Source of the DNA: Chenopodium formosanum
Lineage: Eukaryota; Streptophyta; Magnoliopsida; Caryophyllales; Amaranthaceae
DNA length: 64,000 bases
Reading direction: 5' to 3'
NCBI GenBank assembly: GCA_024500155.1
Contig: CM044860.1
Coordinates: 7,674,501 to 7,738,500, forward strand
Below, one piece after another: positions 12,201 through 23,798 of this stretch. Under the pieces are notes generated by a model. That model saw only the letters and a list, made by a program, of their open reading frames with translations. It made no database searches and was not told the DNA's origin. The translations under genes were made by a program, and so were the position numbers. How positions within the stretch are numbered: the stretch's first letter is position 1; the number at the start of each line of letters is the position of its first letter.

Positions 12201-12647
12201 TTCATTTTTTTTTTTTTGAATAATAATCTTCATTTCTTAATATGTGATCAATAATATCCATCATAAATTCCAACAAATACTTTAAAAAAATCTAGATTTT
12301 GCTACAAAACCAACAATGCCATTAAAAAAATGATAAAATGAGGGAATAATTAGAATACCAGAAAGCGAGAGTTGATGCGAAACCAAGAGAACGAGCTTAG
12401 ACTTCATAAAGTAAAGCGGGCTCGAACGCGGCGATAACGACGACGACGACGAAGAAGATGAATGAAGGATCTGCTCATCCTTACCTCCATACAACAATCG
12501 ATCATCACAAGAAGGAGAAAAACTAGCTCGAAAAAGCAATACAATTAGGGTAGAAATCGAAAACAGAGCTAAGATCGTTAACAACCATGTCTTCTTCTTA
12601 AGGGATTGCAGATGAAATGATGAAGAAGATGAAATTGGTTTGGCCAT
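6216..12647 (-). CDS. GT4-family glycosyltransferase, type II membrane protein, 7 exons
   Basis: Predicted 478-aa glycosyltransferase. Exons in transcript order: 12647-12359, 9633-9491, 9338-9067, 8564-8410, 8003-7741, 7285-7223, 6467-6216. All junctions are GT-AG and phases agree. Residues 21-39 form one membrane anchor after a short basic cytosolic start, as in Golgi/ER type II enzymes. The C-terminal half has the GT-B retaining-enzyme fold signature: the E-x7-E motif (ECFGRITIE) lies in exon 6, preceded by NSVSRGKGQDLFLRAF and VVVGSD. From memory it matches the plant GT4 proteins At1g19710/At1g75420 in length and order of motifs; donor and acceptor sugars are not known to me. Intron 1 is 2.7 kb and contains an unexplained ORF. 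An alternative start is unlikely because the anchor needs this ATG. Confidence 0.93.
8371..8389. repeat. CA microsatellite in GT4 intron
   Basis: A short (CA)n run in intron 4 of the glycosyltransferase gene. Confidence 0.7.
10733..10966 (-). pseudogene. Unidentified exon-like ORF inside GT4 intron 1
   Basis: On the same strand as the host gene a frame of about 78 codons has protein-like composition (…KQAWERRICVLAIDHEAP…, …FFVQPWYDVLSRPHA). It is bounded by a possible acceptor AG just before CCACTG and a good donor, GCT|GTAAGC, at the end of PHA. It cannot belong to the GT4 protein, because exon 1 and exon 2 join seamlessly in the conserved LSGGPLLLMEL block. I do not recognise the family. 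It may be a captured gene fragment, a cryptic or alternative exon, or chance. Confidence 0.35.
11674..11960. mobile_element. Probable MITE fragment starting GGGGGCGTTTGGT
   Basis: GGGGGCGTTTGGTGTG resembles a Tourist/Harbinger terminus and is followed by purine-rich ATGGAAA-type sequence. A partly matching CCAACCAAACACTTGG lies at about 11,892-11,907. No complementary end with a target-site duplication was found, so it is probably truncated. It lies in GT4 intron 1. Confidence 0.3.
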
Positions 12648-13638
12648 TTTGGATGTTAATTGTCGTTTTTCTCTAGTTGAATTTGTTAGCAGTAGAAGTG
12701 GGAGGATGAATGATTGATGGGATTGGATTGCTACATTTTCTAGGGTTTATGGTGATTGAAGAAAGGGGAGTGTGATTGATGATGAAATTTGGGGGAATTG
12801 GGAGGAGAGAGAAAGTGAGGAAGTAGGAAGTGTTGTCGTTGTTGTTAATCTAAATAATGAGAGTGGGAATGGTGGAGTGGTGATGCTCCAAGTGCCGACA
12901 CCTGAATATTGGAAACAATTTCCTCGAGACAAGGAGGAGGAAGGTGGGATTTTATTATATTAGGATTTTGAGGTAGAGCCCGTAAAGGACCAAAGGTATT
13001 AAAAATTGACTCGATCAATCCGATTTGATTTCTAGGGATACAATAATTTATCATGGGTTCATGACTCAACTTTGAAATAAACCCGACTCGACATCACCAA
13101 ACTCGATCCAAGTTGGTAGTTATTAGTTCGGTGTTAATTAGGGTTGGGTTTATATTAGACCTAATTTGATAGGGTTATTTCGGATTTTAATTGTGCATTC
13201 TGTAAATTATTATGCCCATGCAAATCAATTAATCACATTTTGAATTAGGTCATTTTTAATTAGATTGAGGTGTTTAAGGTCGGGTCAACTTTTGACACCT
13301 AGGAGTGACTGCATTAATTTATTTATAAAAGTACTCTAGATCAAAATGATACATTTTTATTGGAACTTTATTTTAATTATTGTTTTTTTTAAGGGGAATA
13401 AATGTGCAGTATAAAGTACCCCGATATCATTATGGAAGTTCTATTTGATCAAGAAATCCTTTTAGCTAGCCACTTTGTAAGATAAATCAGAAATTTGATT
13501 TATCTTGTATAAAATATGGAAGGTTATGATGCGACTAAATATAAAAAAATCTAATGATGTTAATTATTTTTCATAATTTTATTGTGTTTTTACAATTATT
13601 ATAATTATTGTTGTAAGTAAACACTTTATAAAAGCAAA
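12648..13638. other. GT4 5' flank and intergenic DNA
   Basis: Upstream of the GT4 start codon lies AG-rich DNA that probably includes its 5' leader and promoter. Several open frames here are GA-rich shadows. I see no further gene or repeat up to the Helitron-like end near 13.64 kb. Confidence 0.5.
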
Positions 13639-13668
13639 ACTAGAGTTAGGCCCGGGCGATGCCTCGAG
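13639..13668 (-). mobile_element. Degenerate Helitron-like 3' terminus
   Basis: On the minus strand an imperfect palindrome (CGAGGCATCGCCCGGGCC) is followed by a short spacer and CTAG. It has the same layout as the ends near 1.55, 5.31 and 33.07 kb, but its stem is worn. Confidence 0.35.
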
Positions 13669-13737
13669 TTACTGCATTATTTCCATGATAAAGATCTTTA
13701 TTAATATTTTTTTTTATTGAATGACATATAATATGGT

Positions 13738-13945
13738 AATGGATTAGTGGCTAACACATTGGAGTTTAAACTTGAGGTCGTGGATTCAAAACCTGTAAGA
13801 ACCCCTTTTGCTATGGGGTATTAATGAAGTAATGAAAGGCAAGGCTTGAGGGGAAAGGTTTTGATGAATATGCGTTCTCATTACAATCTTGAAAACCAAC
13901 AAATTTACCTCGAAGCCCCAGTTAATCTCTGTGTTTATCACATAA
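13738..13945 (+). mobile_element. tRNA-derived SINE candidate
   Basis: TTAGTGGCTAACACATTGG (about 13,744-13,762) fits a pol III A box, and GGTCGTGGATTCAAAACC (13,776-13,793) fits a B box at normal spacing. The following ~150 bp lack coding signs. The 3' end and target-site duplication are not clear, so the right boundary is an estimate. Confidence 0.45.
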
Positions 13946-14235
13946 TATTTTGGTAAATAAATCAATAATTTTATCCTAAATCATACTTCATTTAAAGTTA
14001 CTCCATATGAGAAAAAAGGCCACCATGAGAAAGGGAAAGATGAGATAATATTCTTCATGAAGGCATTATTAGAGGTTGACACATTCCAAAATTCCTATCA
14101 TTGTGGAAGCCATTGATTTAGGTAAAGGTTTTCCAAGACCAACAGGTTGAAATTTGTAATAATATTATTAATAAATACTCATAGGATAATATTGTTATTT
14201 TGTCATCACTGATAACTTTTAATTGACAACAATTC

Positions 14236-14397
14236 GGATATGTTCACTTCAGATTAATTTCAGTTCAGTTCAATTCAGTTCCTAATTTTCTTCTCTCGTA
14301 AATTATTCATTTCAGCTCTATTCAGTTCATTTCATTTCATTTCAAGTCGAATTAGTTCAGTTCAATTCAGCTCAGTTCAGTAAATATAGACAAACCC
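14236..14397. mobile_element. GTTCA-rich MITE, diverged copy
   Basis: Tandem GTTCA/ATTTCAGTTCA units with a central TTCTCTCGTAAATTATTCATTTCAGCTC match the copies at 32.3, 45.9 and 58.4 kb. The terminal GGGYCTGTTC and GAACAGGCCC blocks are decayed here. Confidence 0.5.
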
Positions 14398-14410
14398 TTT
14401 AAATGAAGCA

Positions 14411-14412
<2 letters not shown>

Positions 14413-14475
<63 letters not shown>
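14413..14475. repeat. (ATT)n microsatellite
   Basis: About 21 uninterrupted ATT units just downstream of the GTTCA-rich MITE copy. Confidence 0.9.
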
Positions 14476-14476
<1 letters not shown>

Positions 14477-14833
14477 ATTCTCAAGATTATCTTTCTTTGC
14501 AAATTAGATAAATCTAATACATTAGCACTGTTTCATTTTAGTACATCTCAAAATTATTTGAATCATGATTTGATCTAATAAGACCCTAAACGTAGATATA
14601 AAATATTTTTACTATGGATGATTTTACGGATTTTTGTTCTTTCCTATCTTGTAAATTGATTAAAACCGATAATCAAATTTCTGAACGATTTGCCAATGTG
14701 GTGTTGAAAAATAAAGAAATTACTAGAATAGTGTTCACCTAAAAATATTTCTCAATTTAGTGTCCATGTAGGTTCGGAAATTACGAACCTAACTTTTTTC
14801 TAATAAAATCCTGATAAATATGTATATCATCAA

Positions 14834-14922
<89 letters not shown>
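14834..14922. repeat. (ATT)n microsatellite
   Basis: About 30 ATT units directly abutting the 5' side of a non-LTR retrotransposon fragment. The plus-strand poly-Leu frame through it is not a gene. Confidence 0.9.
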
Positions 14923-14924
<2 letters not shown>

Positions 14925-14927
14925 CTG

Positions 14928-15220
14928 GGCTATCTGACTTTATTCCTGGGCGGGTTGTGGCTGATGCTGCTCATCGGAAGCGGGTTAAGTATGAAGCTCG
15001 ATGTCAGGCGATTGGATATGGTTTCATTCCCTTCTCCTTTTCTTCGCTTGGGGAATTAGAGAAGGAGGCTGTTGCGTTACTGAAGCGGATTCAGAGGTTC
15101 TCGACGACGCAAGACATTGGGGCTCGTGCTGCAGCTCATATCTTCACTAGGGTAGGATTTGCTATAGCTAGAGGAGTGGGGGCCCAGATTGTATCTCGGC
15201 TTCCCACTAATTTATTGTAG
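14928..15220 (+). pseudogene. 3' end of a non-LTR retrotransposon ORF, possibly RTE-like
   Basis: A frame of about 97 codons reads …ADAAHRKRVKYEARCQAIG… then FSFSSLGELEKEAVALLKRI and GVGAQIVSRLPTNLL before a stop. I recall similar C-terminal sequence at the end of plant non-LTR reverse-transcriptase ORFs, but cannot verify it. There is no reverse-transcriptase core or start here, so it is a 5'-truncated insertion. The stop is followed by ~20 bases and then a (TTA)n tail; 3' simple-repeat tails occur in RTE-type elements. It is unlikely to be functional. Confidence 0.5.
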
Positions 15221-15237
15221 GTTGTATGACTTTGGTT

Positions 15238-15239
<2 letters not shown>

Positions 15240-15272
<33 letters not shown>
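15240..15272. repeat. (TTA)n tail
   Basis: About 10 TTA units begin ~20 bases after the stop of the retrotransposon fragment. They may be its 3' tail and not an independent microsatellite. Confidence 0.75.
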
Positions 15273-15273
<1 letters not shown>

Positions 15274-16579
15274 TTTACACAAAGAGGTTTTTTTCTATTA
15301 CTTACTCAAATCTTAATCAAGGAGAACATCAGAGATTACAGTATGTAGGATTTCTTCAAGCCAAACTTTCATTTATGCATATAAGATATATCTTTATAAA
15401 GTCAAACATCAAATTTTTTATCTTAAATAATGCTTACGATATCTTAATTTTATTTAGCATTGAGCCTCATCATTAATGCTTTTGTATTTTATTAATAGTA
15501 AAAATGGATATATGCACTATGGAGTATGAATATGTAGTAATATAAATATTTAAAAATTTTCTAGCATCTGTTGACTTGCGAGTAATCAATAAAGGAGCAT
15601 AACTGCACAAAGCAACTAGCTTAAGGATGTCCCTAACAATGATATGATCAAAGCTAGACATTTCATGCTTCCCCTACTTCAAATAAGTGAATTGATTACT
15701 GCAGTCCGTTTGTAGCATATTTGTTATGGATATAAATTGTCAAAAAAATATATAACATGAAACATCAATGTTTGGAACAATGGTTAATTAAAACCCTTAG
15801 AGAATAGTATTGAGACTCCAATGATTTTTTTTATTTAGACTTTAAATACAAAGCGATAAAAATTAGGTTTAGAGTTTTCCAATCCTAAGTGAACACTACT
15901 TTGAGAAATATTTTAAAGTGAACACTATTTTAGTAATTTCTTTATTTTTTAGCACCAATTTAGCAAATCGTTCCAAATTTCTAAACCAGTAAATCTCACA
16001 TTTCAATGCAATGTACAATTTCATGATAATATTAAACATTACGGAGTACTCCATAATAAACAAGATTATGGTCCCCAACCCAACATTTGATTTCATACGT
16101 TGTCTTGTCATTGATAATGCTTAGATTAATCAAGCATACCATTGCTCAGAGTCAACTAAACGGCATTTTTTTTTTTCTCGTAATAGGTGAAATTACCAAA
16201 TGGCACATACTAACTTCCTCCTTTGGCAAGTAATAAGACATACTCCGATACTCGTACTTGTATATTAATAGAGCTAATTAATAAAATTATAATTTAGACA
16301 TTTACAGACACATAGTAGACGCTTAAATTACTCTAAACCAAGACACATAACATATCTTTGTTACACACCGGCCACTAATCATACACGTATAGCCATGTAT
16401 CATAAATTCATAACTATAGTGTGATGACAACATTTTCATGACACCCTTAGGCCTAAGTAGACACAAGATCTAGTACATTGATTAGGATCTAGTAGATTCT
16501 CCCACAACTTGGATTATCATACAAAGGACTTGCAACATAAACAACACTTGTATTAAAAACCTCGTGCTTAAAAGTATAA
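15273..16579. other. Intergenic DNA with no recognised gene
   Basis: AT-rich sequence. Short open frames here have no protein-like composition. No terminal repeats or RNA genes were seen. Confidence 0.5.
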
Positions 16580-17651
16580 TCACATGCTACTGATTCTTGT
16601 ATCTGGATTTGTTGATCCTAACCTAGCAATATGATACTGTGCGGCATACTTGTTCTTAGGAACTTCTCCTTCTATTACCGGCGGCTCGTTAAGGAATGCC
16701 CAATTGCTTCTAGTCCACCTGCACATGTACAATTGCAGTTTGAATTACATTACTTTATATAATTATATTCATTTATGCATATAACTTAGAGGTGATCAAC
16801 ATCAGTACGCCCTAAAAATAAGACGGATTTGGACAAATCTAAAAAGGTAAAAATACATTTTAGTTTAGAACCCAAATCTGACCTGAAAACCCGCTTTTTT
16901 TTTGGGCCCGGCTCAGCCCGAAGTTTGGTCACCTCTAAACTAACAAAATTAACTTACCAGCAATTAAGATGTTCAAGATCGGCATCAGAATCCTTGCCTA
17001 CAATGATTTTACCACTCTTTTTATCCATCATTGGCAACGAAGTCGATCTTTTAAGCTCATTTGGAGCAGATTCTTCAGTAATTATATCCTGTAATTGTTG
17101 CCCATAGTGTAAATAAAATGGATAAAATCTCAAAATCAATGAAATAATTAACAACATTAACGACTAATTAAGAAATTTATTAATTAATATCAAAGATTTA
17201 TCATAATTCATACCTGAACTCTAGGAGAAACAGCTTTAAGATGTTCTTCCTCTGTTTTCTTCTTGAGTTTCCAGTAATCTTCAATCCCCTCTTTGGTTAG
17301 TGACTTGTTTCTCATCAATTTTACTAATTATCACCAATAAATTTTAGTTAGTCAAGCTGATTTACATTACACAATACCACGTAAACAAGGATTGTCGCAA
17401 ATAATATAAGTTTATAACCGTGATAGGCTTAACAAGCACAACTTATTTTAAATGCTTCTCCATAACTTTTAGCAATGGATATCAAGTATTCTAATAATCC
17501 GTACACGGGAATAACATTTTATAAAACGATTTCTGAATTGCGTTACATTAAATTTACATGTTACAATTATATACTTCTATGAGACCAAGAATTTCATACC
17601 ATATTTTTGATCTTGAACCGGGGAATCCCATCCAGACATTAAGGAACCCAT
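16580..17651 (-). CDS. Small plant protein of unknown function, 143 aa, 4 exons
   Basis: Exons in transcript order: 17651-17600, 17323-17214, 17088-16958, 16718-16580, with GT-AG junctions and matching phases. The protein begins MGSLMSGWDSPVQDQ. It has a charged helix-like middle (TKEGIEDYWKLKKKTEEEH), an acidic/serine-rich stretch, and ends with WWTRSNWAFLNEPPV followed by a C-terminal tail. I recall small plant proteins with the same MGSLM-GWDSP start and WTRSNWAFLNEPP block, none with a known function. No signal peptide or membrane segment is visible, so it is probably cytosolic or nuclear. The model misses nothing obvious, since start and stop both lie in good context. Confidence 0.82.
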
Positions 17652-18339
17652 GACTTGATATTTTTTGTGCTTCAACTTTTGTTTTTGATTTTGTTTCTTC
17701 ACTCTTAATTTTTTTGTTGTAATGCACTCTATTTGTAACAAGATTTTTGGATTTTAAAGTTAGATAGATTCAAAGGATAGTGATGTGGTAGGCCCTACCA
17801 TAATATATGATTCTTATCTACATTGTTATTTTAATGATACATCCTTTGATTTTTAAGGTAATGTTTCTCAAGCTATCTTTATCAACTTTGATTAAAAATG
17901 GACAAGATATTTTCAGGAATGTACTAGATAATTTATTAAAAATAGTAAGTTAAAGTTTGCAAAAATTATGGACTTTATTGTACATATGACAATGTTTATC
18001 TAAAAAACTATGGATTAAGTGTTAAACCGCTTAAATCTAGATTCATATGTACATTACATATGGCGTATAAGCTGTCAAAACTATGGAATTTATTGCAAGT
18101 TGACTCTAATATTTGGATTTTATAGTTCTCTCGATTATCAAACTTAGTTTTGGATGAAATATAGCTGTGTTGATATTTGATAATCTTAAAAATCCAAATT
18201 TGATTCTTTGTATAAAATACTTGTACACCAAGACATATATTCAGCATTCACATCATCACATATACGGTTGTATGTTGTGTGTCACGCATAGACGATTTCG
18301 CCGCTACAATACATGTCGTATTTTGTACCTTATCAAGTA
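17652..18339. other. Upstream flank of the 143-aa gene
   Basis: AT-rich intergenic DNA, presumably holding the promoter of the small gene. I see no specific element. Confidence 0.4.
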
Positions 18340-18633
18340 CTCCCTTCGTTTCTAAATACTACTCCGTAGCTTTATTTCTTCATACACGGAGTTTTAGGAG
18401 AAATTGGAGAAAGTAATAAAATATGAAGGTAGTGGGATTGGTGGAAATAAAAAATTGTACTCGTATAAAGTAAAAATATTTGAGAGAATTGAAGGAGAGG
18501 AAATATATGTTGGGTCCACTAGGTGAGAGAAATTAATTAAATATTGTATAAGCTTTTAAAATATGAAAATGAAGCAAGTATTTAAAAACGGTCGCAAATA
18601 AAAAGTGGAGCAAGTATTTAAAAACGGAGGGAG
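18340..18633. mobile_element. Stowaway MITE, 294 bp, TA duplication
   Basis: The left terminus CTCCCTTCGTTTCTAAATACT and the inverted right terminus CTCCCTCCGTTTTTAAATACT are flanked on both sides by TA (18,338-18,339 and 18,634-18,635). The element is non-coding. Confidence 0.8.
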
Positions 18634-18635
18634 TA

Positions 18636-19030
18636 TTCTGTGAGTACCTTATGATGTACTTCGTATATAAGTATAACAAAGTTTGTATCTATTACACCGT
18701 ACGTATATAATGATGAATCATCAATCGGTGGTGGTGCAAAAACAAAAATAGTTTTCATCCCACGTAATGCATGAGATTATTATTTTTTTTTCAATTCAAC
18801 ACCCGAGTTACTTCAAGCTTATCATAGCTCTTAAATTACATATGATGTCATAAGTTGTGGATGAATACGGTAATGCATGGTGGACGGACTACGTTGCCAA
18901 GTCAAATATTGCTAATATTGCAATTAAATAAAAAAAAAATGGCTAACTTGACTATATATATACGTACTTGTATTTCGTAAATAAGTAAGCAAGGTTTTAT
19001 TCTAAATCGAATAATTCTACATATAATCAT
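18636..19030. other. Intergenic DNA
   Basis: AT-rich DNA between a Stowaway and a Harbinger-type element. No gene or repeat recognised. Confidence 0.4.
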
Positions 19031-19033
19031 TAA

Positions 19034-20083
19034 GGGGGTGTTTGGTATGGGTTTTTGGTAGAGTTGAAAACGGAATTAGTTACTATTTCCCTTACAATGT
19101 GTTTGTTTAATGGTTAAAGAAACAAAAACCGTTTCCTGGCTCTAACCGTTTCCATTACTTTGTTTCCAGAGTAAAATAAGGAGAAACAAATAACGTTTCC
19201 AGAGCAAAATAAAGGGAAACAACTTTTCTCTCTCCTCTCGTTCAACCCTTCTAGTGAGAATTCTCAAATTCAATCGACAATTTTTCTGATAATTCTCCTA
19301 AGAAAATTGTAGTTCTCTTTATTTCACTCCAAAATTTTCAGTTTTCTACCTAAAATCTACAGAATTCTACTGCTTGTTCAATTTCTAGGGTTTATACGAT
19401 ATCAATTTCGCTTTCTGATTTGAATTCTTTACTTTCTTGTTTGATTGAAGTATTCTTTTCTCTTTTATTGATATTCTGCTGAATTTGATGGTATATATAT
19501 TGCTATTATTGCATGTTTTTGTTGGCTATTTCCGTGTTTTCCCCCAATTTGATGGTATATATTGATTGATATGTGGTTGTATCATTCTGATTTTTATTAT
19601 TTTCAATTTAATTTAGTTATTATTCGCTAATTTCAGGGCAAATTGGGTGAGGTGACGAAGGAAATGTGAACTCATTTGATAATATTCATTAATTTTTCTG
19701 ATCAAGGTTTTGAATTATTGATTTCTGTTAAAAAAATTCGTTGTTGATGAATATAAGCTATTTCCCTTTTGTTGGGGATTTTTGGGCTGTTGTACTTATG
19801 CTTAAGTTTGAATTAAGCAACCATCAGGTTTTTTGTTTGAATTAGTGGTGTTCTACATTGCATAATGTGTAGCAAAAGTTAGCAAAGACAACAAAAAAAA
19901 TAAAAGAAAAGATATTTGTTTCCAAGTTATCTATGCCAAATAAGAGGAAACGAATTGGCTGTAATCGTTTACGTTTTCTTAGTAATACCAAACAACTAGT
20001 AAGGGTAACACTATATAATACCCTTTCCCTTCCTAATTTATTTCCATTCTGTTACCTTTACTAAGTTGATACCAAACACCCCC
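19034..20083. mobile_element. Harbinger/Tourist-type non-autonomous element, 1,050 bp
   Basis: A perfect 15-bp terminal inverted repeat (GGGGGTGTTTGGTAT at the left, its complement at the right) is flanked by the 3-bp duplication TAA (19,031-19,033 and 20,084-20,086). Both features fit PIF/Harbinger elements. Subterminal GGAAAC/GTTTCC motifs are repeated. The interior has no long ORF. Its centre (about 19,230-19,700) has pyrimidine-rich, CTAGGGTTT-containing sequence resembling a plant 5' leader and intron, possibly captured or the remnant of a transposase gene start. Confidence 0.85.
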
Positions 20084-20230
20084 TAACTCATAATGTACAA
20101 CAATACTACAACTAAGGAACAAGTACAAATACAAAAAAGAGGTGACTAAAAAAAAAAACTCACTATCAATAATGTTGGTAATTTTCCAAATTATACATTG
20201 CCTAAATAAATTTGAATAAAAAGGTTAAAA

Positions 20231-21885
20231 TTAGGCCCTAACCCAAGTTTTTCCATCCATCAAACTCATAGTCAAATAAGGAGAGGCTTGATGATTAGAA
20301 AGACTAAGTGACCACACAACTCGTCTTGTTCTTCTAGCCCCTGGTCCATAGCATTTGTATTCACCGTAGAATGCCGTCCTACATCAACAACCAAATTAAA
20401 CCAATTATTTACCATTATAATTGTCTTATTATAATTTTTAATTAACCAATGAAAAAGGAAAGACAACCAAAAAATTGACTAGTAATCACATATTTAAATG
20501 GGACCCTTTTCGGAGATTTTTTTTCCCTAACCTAATGATTAGTTTTTTAGGCATAAAAATGATTATAAAAAATAAATAAAAGTGATACAATTGTCAATTA
20601 TGTAATATATTTAATGTCCAAATTAAACTTGATGATTATATTGCGAGTGTTAGCCAATTTGATTGACTGATTGAGACATATATACTTGTATATAGTTAGT
20701 TTAAAAAACTTGTTTATTACGGAGTATTCTATTTCAAGATGTTGAATCCACGAAATTCTCATAAGAAAAGAAATTTTTCTGAGAATCTCACATACCATTG
20801 AAAAAACACGTGAAATTGACATCCGCTGGTAGAAAAAAATGTAATAATACCTGTGGGTAGATGGTTTGCCCCAATCATCCCATCCTTGAGGTAGAACCGC
20901 ATTAGACATGTAAGTTTGTGAGAAAACCACTCTAGCATAAGGACCCCAAGGTCTGCCTAATGTACAACTTTTGACACCCGTGATTTTGCATCCCACAAAA
21001 TAAAATCCTGTTTTTTCTTCTGATGATGATCTTCTTTGGGCTGTTATTGCCCCATTTTCTTGTGAGATTGAATGCAAATGACATTGCTGCACAATTTACA
21101 TACACTTATTACTTTCGATTTAGCAAAAAAAAATCAAGATACAATTTTCATTTATGTTTGTTAATAAGTAAATTTAGTGAATAATTATGTATAGATACCT
21201 TGAAAAGAGAAGCTGCATTTCCAAAGATGAAGTCAGTGCCTCCTTCAATGAAACAATTGTAATAGAAATGTCTCCCACTTTCATCTAGAAGTGTATCTTG
21301 GTATGATGTAAATTTACATGCAAAAAACACCGCCTTTTCACTTGTTACCCTCAGTGCTACTGCTTTCTTCGTCGTACCATATGTATTCTGCACAAAATCG
21401 ATATATTAATTACCAAATTAGTAATGTGACAATTAAATACGCCTATAAACTAAATTTTAATTGCTAAGATTAAACTCTAAATCCGAACCCATATTATAAT
21501 TATTTACCTGAATAGTGAGGTAACGACCCGTAAAATCACTAGCAAAGACATTAAAAGTAGGAGATTTGAATATATCTCCACCATCATTCCAAGTGATAAC
21601 CGTAGTATTTGCATTTCTACCACTTAGTGTTATAAAGGGTTTATCTTCAGGTACAACAATCTTCTCCTTGTAAATTCCAGGCTCAACCCTAATAAAAATA
21701 TGGTGTATATTGTTAGACGGGACCGCGTCGATTGCATCTTGTATCTTCACGTAGCTACCCTTCTTCCCCGATTGATCGACCGTAATAATTTTACTCCATT
21801 TCCCTTGAGCATTACAAGTTATCGCCATTTCCAAATAAAACCCGATCACAAACAAGAAAATCAACAAACACCCACGAACTTCCAT
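20231..21885 (-). CDS. Pectin methylesterase 1 of the cluster, 316 aa, 4 exons
   Basis: Secreted carbohydrate esterase family 8 enzyme that removes methyl esters from wall pectin. Exons: 21885-21508, 21387-21199, 21086-20851, 20378-20231, all GT-AG and in phase. Residues 1-26 are a signal peptide. There is no PMEI-type pro-region, so it is a short type enzyme. Visible motifs are EPGIYKEKI, YQDTLL, GTDFIFGN (two catalytic Asp) and LGRPWGPY (active-site Arg). The usual QAVALR block reads KAVALR, so the oxyanion-type Gln is Lys. It is the most diverged of three same-strand paralogues sharing exon lengths 189 and 236. A TATA-like element lies about 150 bp upstream. Confidence 0.93.
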
Positions 21886-22027
21886 GGTACTGCGTACAAA
21901 TAAAATAAAATAAAAGCGTTACAATAAACGTTACACCTAGAAGATTAATATTATATGATGAATTATATGGAATGTATAACAAAATTGGACTTAAAAAGAA
22001 GTGATGAACAAAGGAATTGAGATGGGT

Positions 22028-22042
22028 AGTGTATAAATAGAA
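22028..22042 (-). promoter_or_regulatory. TATA-like core promoter of pectinesterase 1
   Basis: On the minus strand CTATTTATACACTA aligns with CTATATATACACTA at the other two pectinesterase genes, at a similar distance (~150 bp) from the start codon. It is inferred from position and conservation. Confidence 0.5.
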
Positions 22043-23789
22043 GGTGATGGTTAGTTATAAAAATTATAATATAAGGTTTTTATAAAGATTAAATTACAAG
22101 ATATGCCGTTTTGTTGCGGTTGTTAAGGGAAAAAAGTTAGCAAAAAGAGCATTTAAACACAAGTTTTCGGCGGGTAAACATAAATGAAGAAGAAAATTGA
22201 AAATGAGTTTAAGGAGGCAACAGTTGCTGATAATAGAGGAGTCGTCAGCGTGATTAGTACACACGTTACCCACGTTTTATCAAATACGAGATTTATTTGG
22301 TTATTTTGCAACAACTGTTTTTTTTTATAAAAAAAATGTTTTATTTTCTCTTTATTATTATGGAGTATAATAACTTATATTCTGTTATTGGGTTGAGGTT
22401 TTTGCGTACTTATTTCATTTAATTTCCTTCCACATTATATCATTTGTGATGGCTTGTTTTAACGAAGAATTGGACCGATAGATATATGTATTCATACATT
22501 TAGTGTAATCGTTGTATGATTGATTGACAAGGAACAACCAATAATAATGATATCACCATCGTTAATGTGGTGCAAGCCATGCAACTATTGTTATTTCGAA
22601 TATATTTATAAGAAATTTTAAGAGTTAATATATTGTTACATCATTTGGAATATTGAATATAACAAAACTTTGAGCTTAATTAGTGAATGTCATATACTTC
22701 ATCCATAAGCTATTCTATATTAATTGTCGTCTAATTTGTAAATTTTCGTATAACAATATTTTCGTACAATAATATAATATGTCAATTCGTTATTTATCAA
22801 TTTAAAATATAATATATGTTACCTTAGTATATATGTCTTGAGGTGAAGGGAGAATTATAAAACTAGGTTATTAAGGGAGTAATTCAATTTGACTTAATTT
22901 ACCATATTATAAAAAAAGGGTTGACTTCAGTTTGAATCTTGATTTGAGCTACAATTCAACAAAACAATCTGTCAAATTAGGTAATATTACACATTGATAT
23001 ATATGCAAGGAATGGGCTGGTGGGAAGTATGACTTCTTGAAAGGGCAAGAAATACATATATCTCATATTAAAGGAGAAAAAAACATTGATTCATCCACAT
23101 TAATGAGATGTTCTAAATTAGGTTTTAAGCAATTAATAGACTTTGTTGTTCATAATTCCATAAATAATTGGATAAGACAACAATAATCCATTACTCGATC
23201 TTGTAATTTTTAAGTGATAATGCAAAAGAAGTGGAATTTGGTGGATTTTTGATGGCTTTTTGGTCACATTAACAATTATCTGACGTCTTTTGGGTGGAAA
23301 TTGTCAAGATTTTGGTCTATTAATATACTTTGTACTTAGTTTAATTCGTAGCGTAATGTTGCCAAATAGTTAAGACATTCAGTGCATTGTTCTTCAAATG
23401 TGATGTTTTGACCCTTTTATGCCGTTGAAAATTAGCAATGGGTTCGTGCATCATCTCTCGGTTGTTTTTCATATTGTTTTAAAATTTTGGTATGGTGTGC
23501 TGCGTGATTTGCAACATTGCAATTGCGCCACTTTTATTGTACGGAGTGATAGAGTAAGGATATTTATTGTGTTTGATGTCAATTTAAGTAATTGGTAAAA
23601 TTTTAGGAAAATGTCAAAGATATGAGATATTTTTTCCAATTGATTTTTTTTATTAAAAAAAAAAAAAAAGCACTCAAGCTCAAAAATGTCTTCTTATCCA
23701 TGAAACCTGAAGTCTGAAGAAAGTGAAAATAACAACAAATCATTACAAATCAAACGAGTCCGCCCCAGTCAATCAACCTGATTGACAAA
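22043..23789. other. Intergenic DNA upstream of pectinesterase 1
   Basis: AT-rich with scattered ACGGAGT-type short motifs. No gene, terminal inverted repeats or RNA gene recognised. Confidence 0.4.
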
Positions 23790-23798
23790 AACTTATAA

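Noticed and set aside
14820..15059. Plus-strand ORF starting with ~30 Leu/Ile residues
   Set aside because: It is a translation of the ATT microsatellite running out of frame into the retrotransposon fragment.
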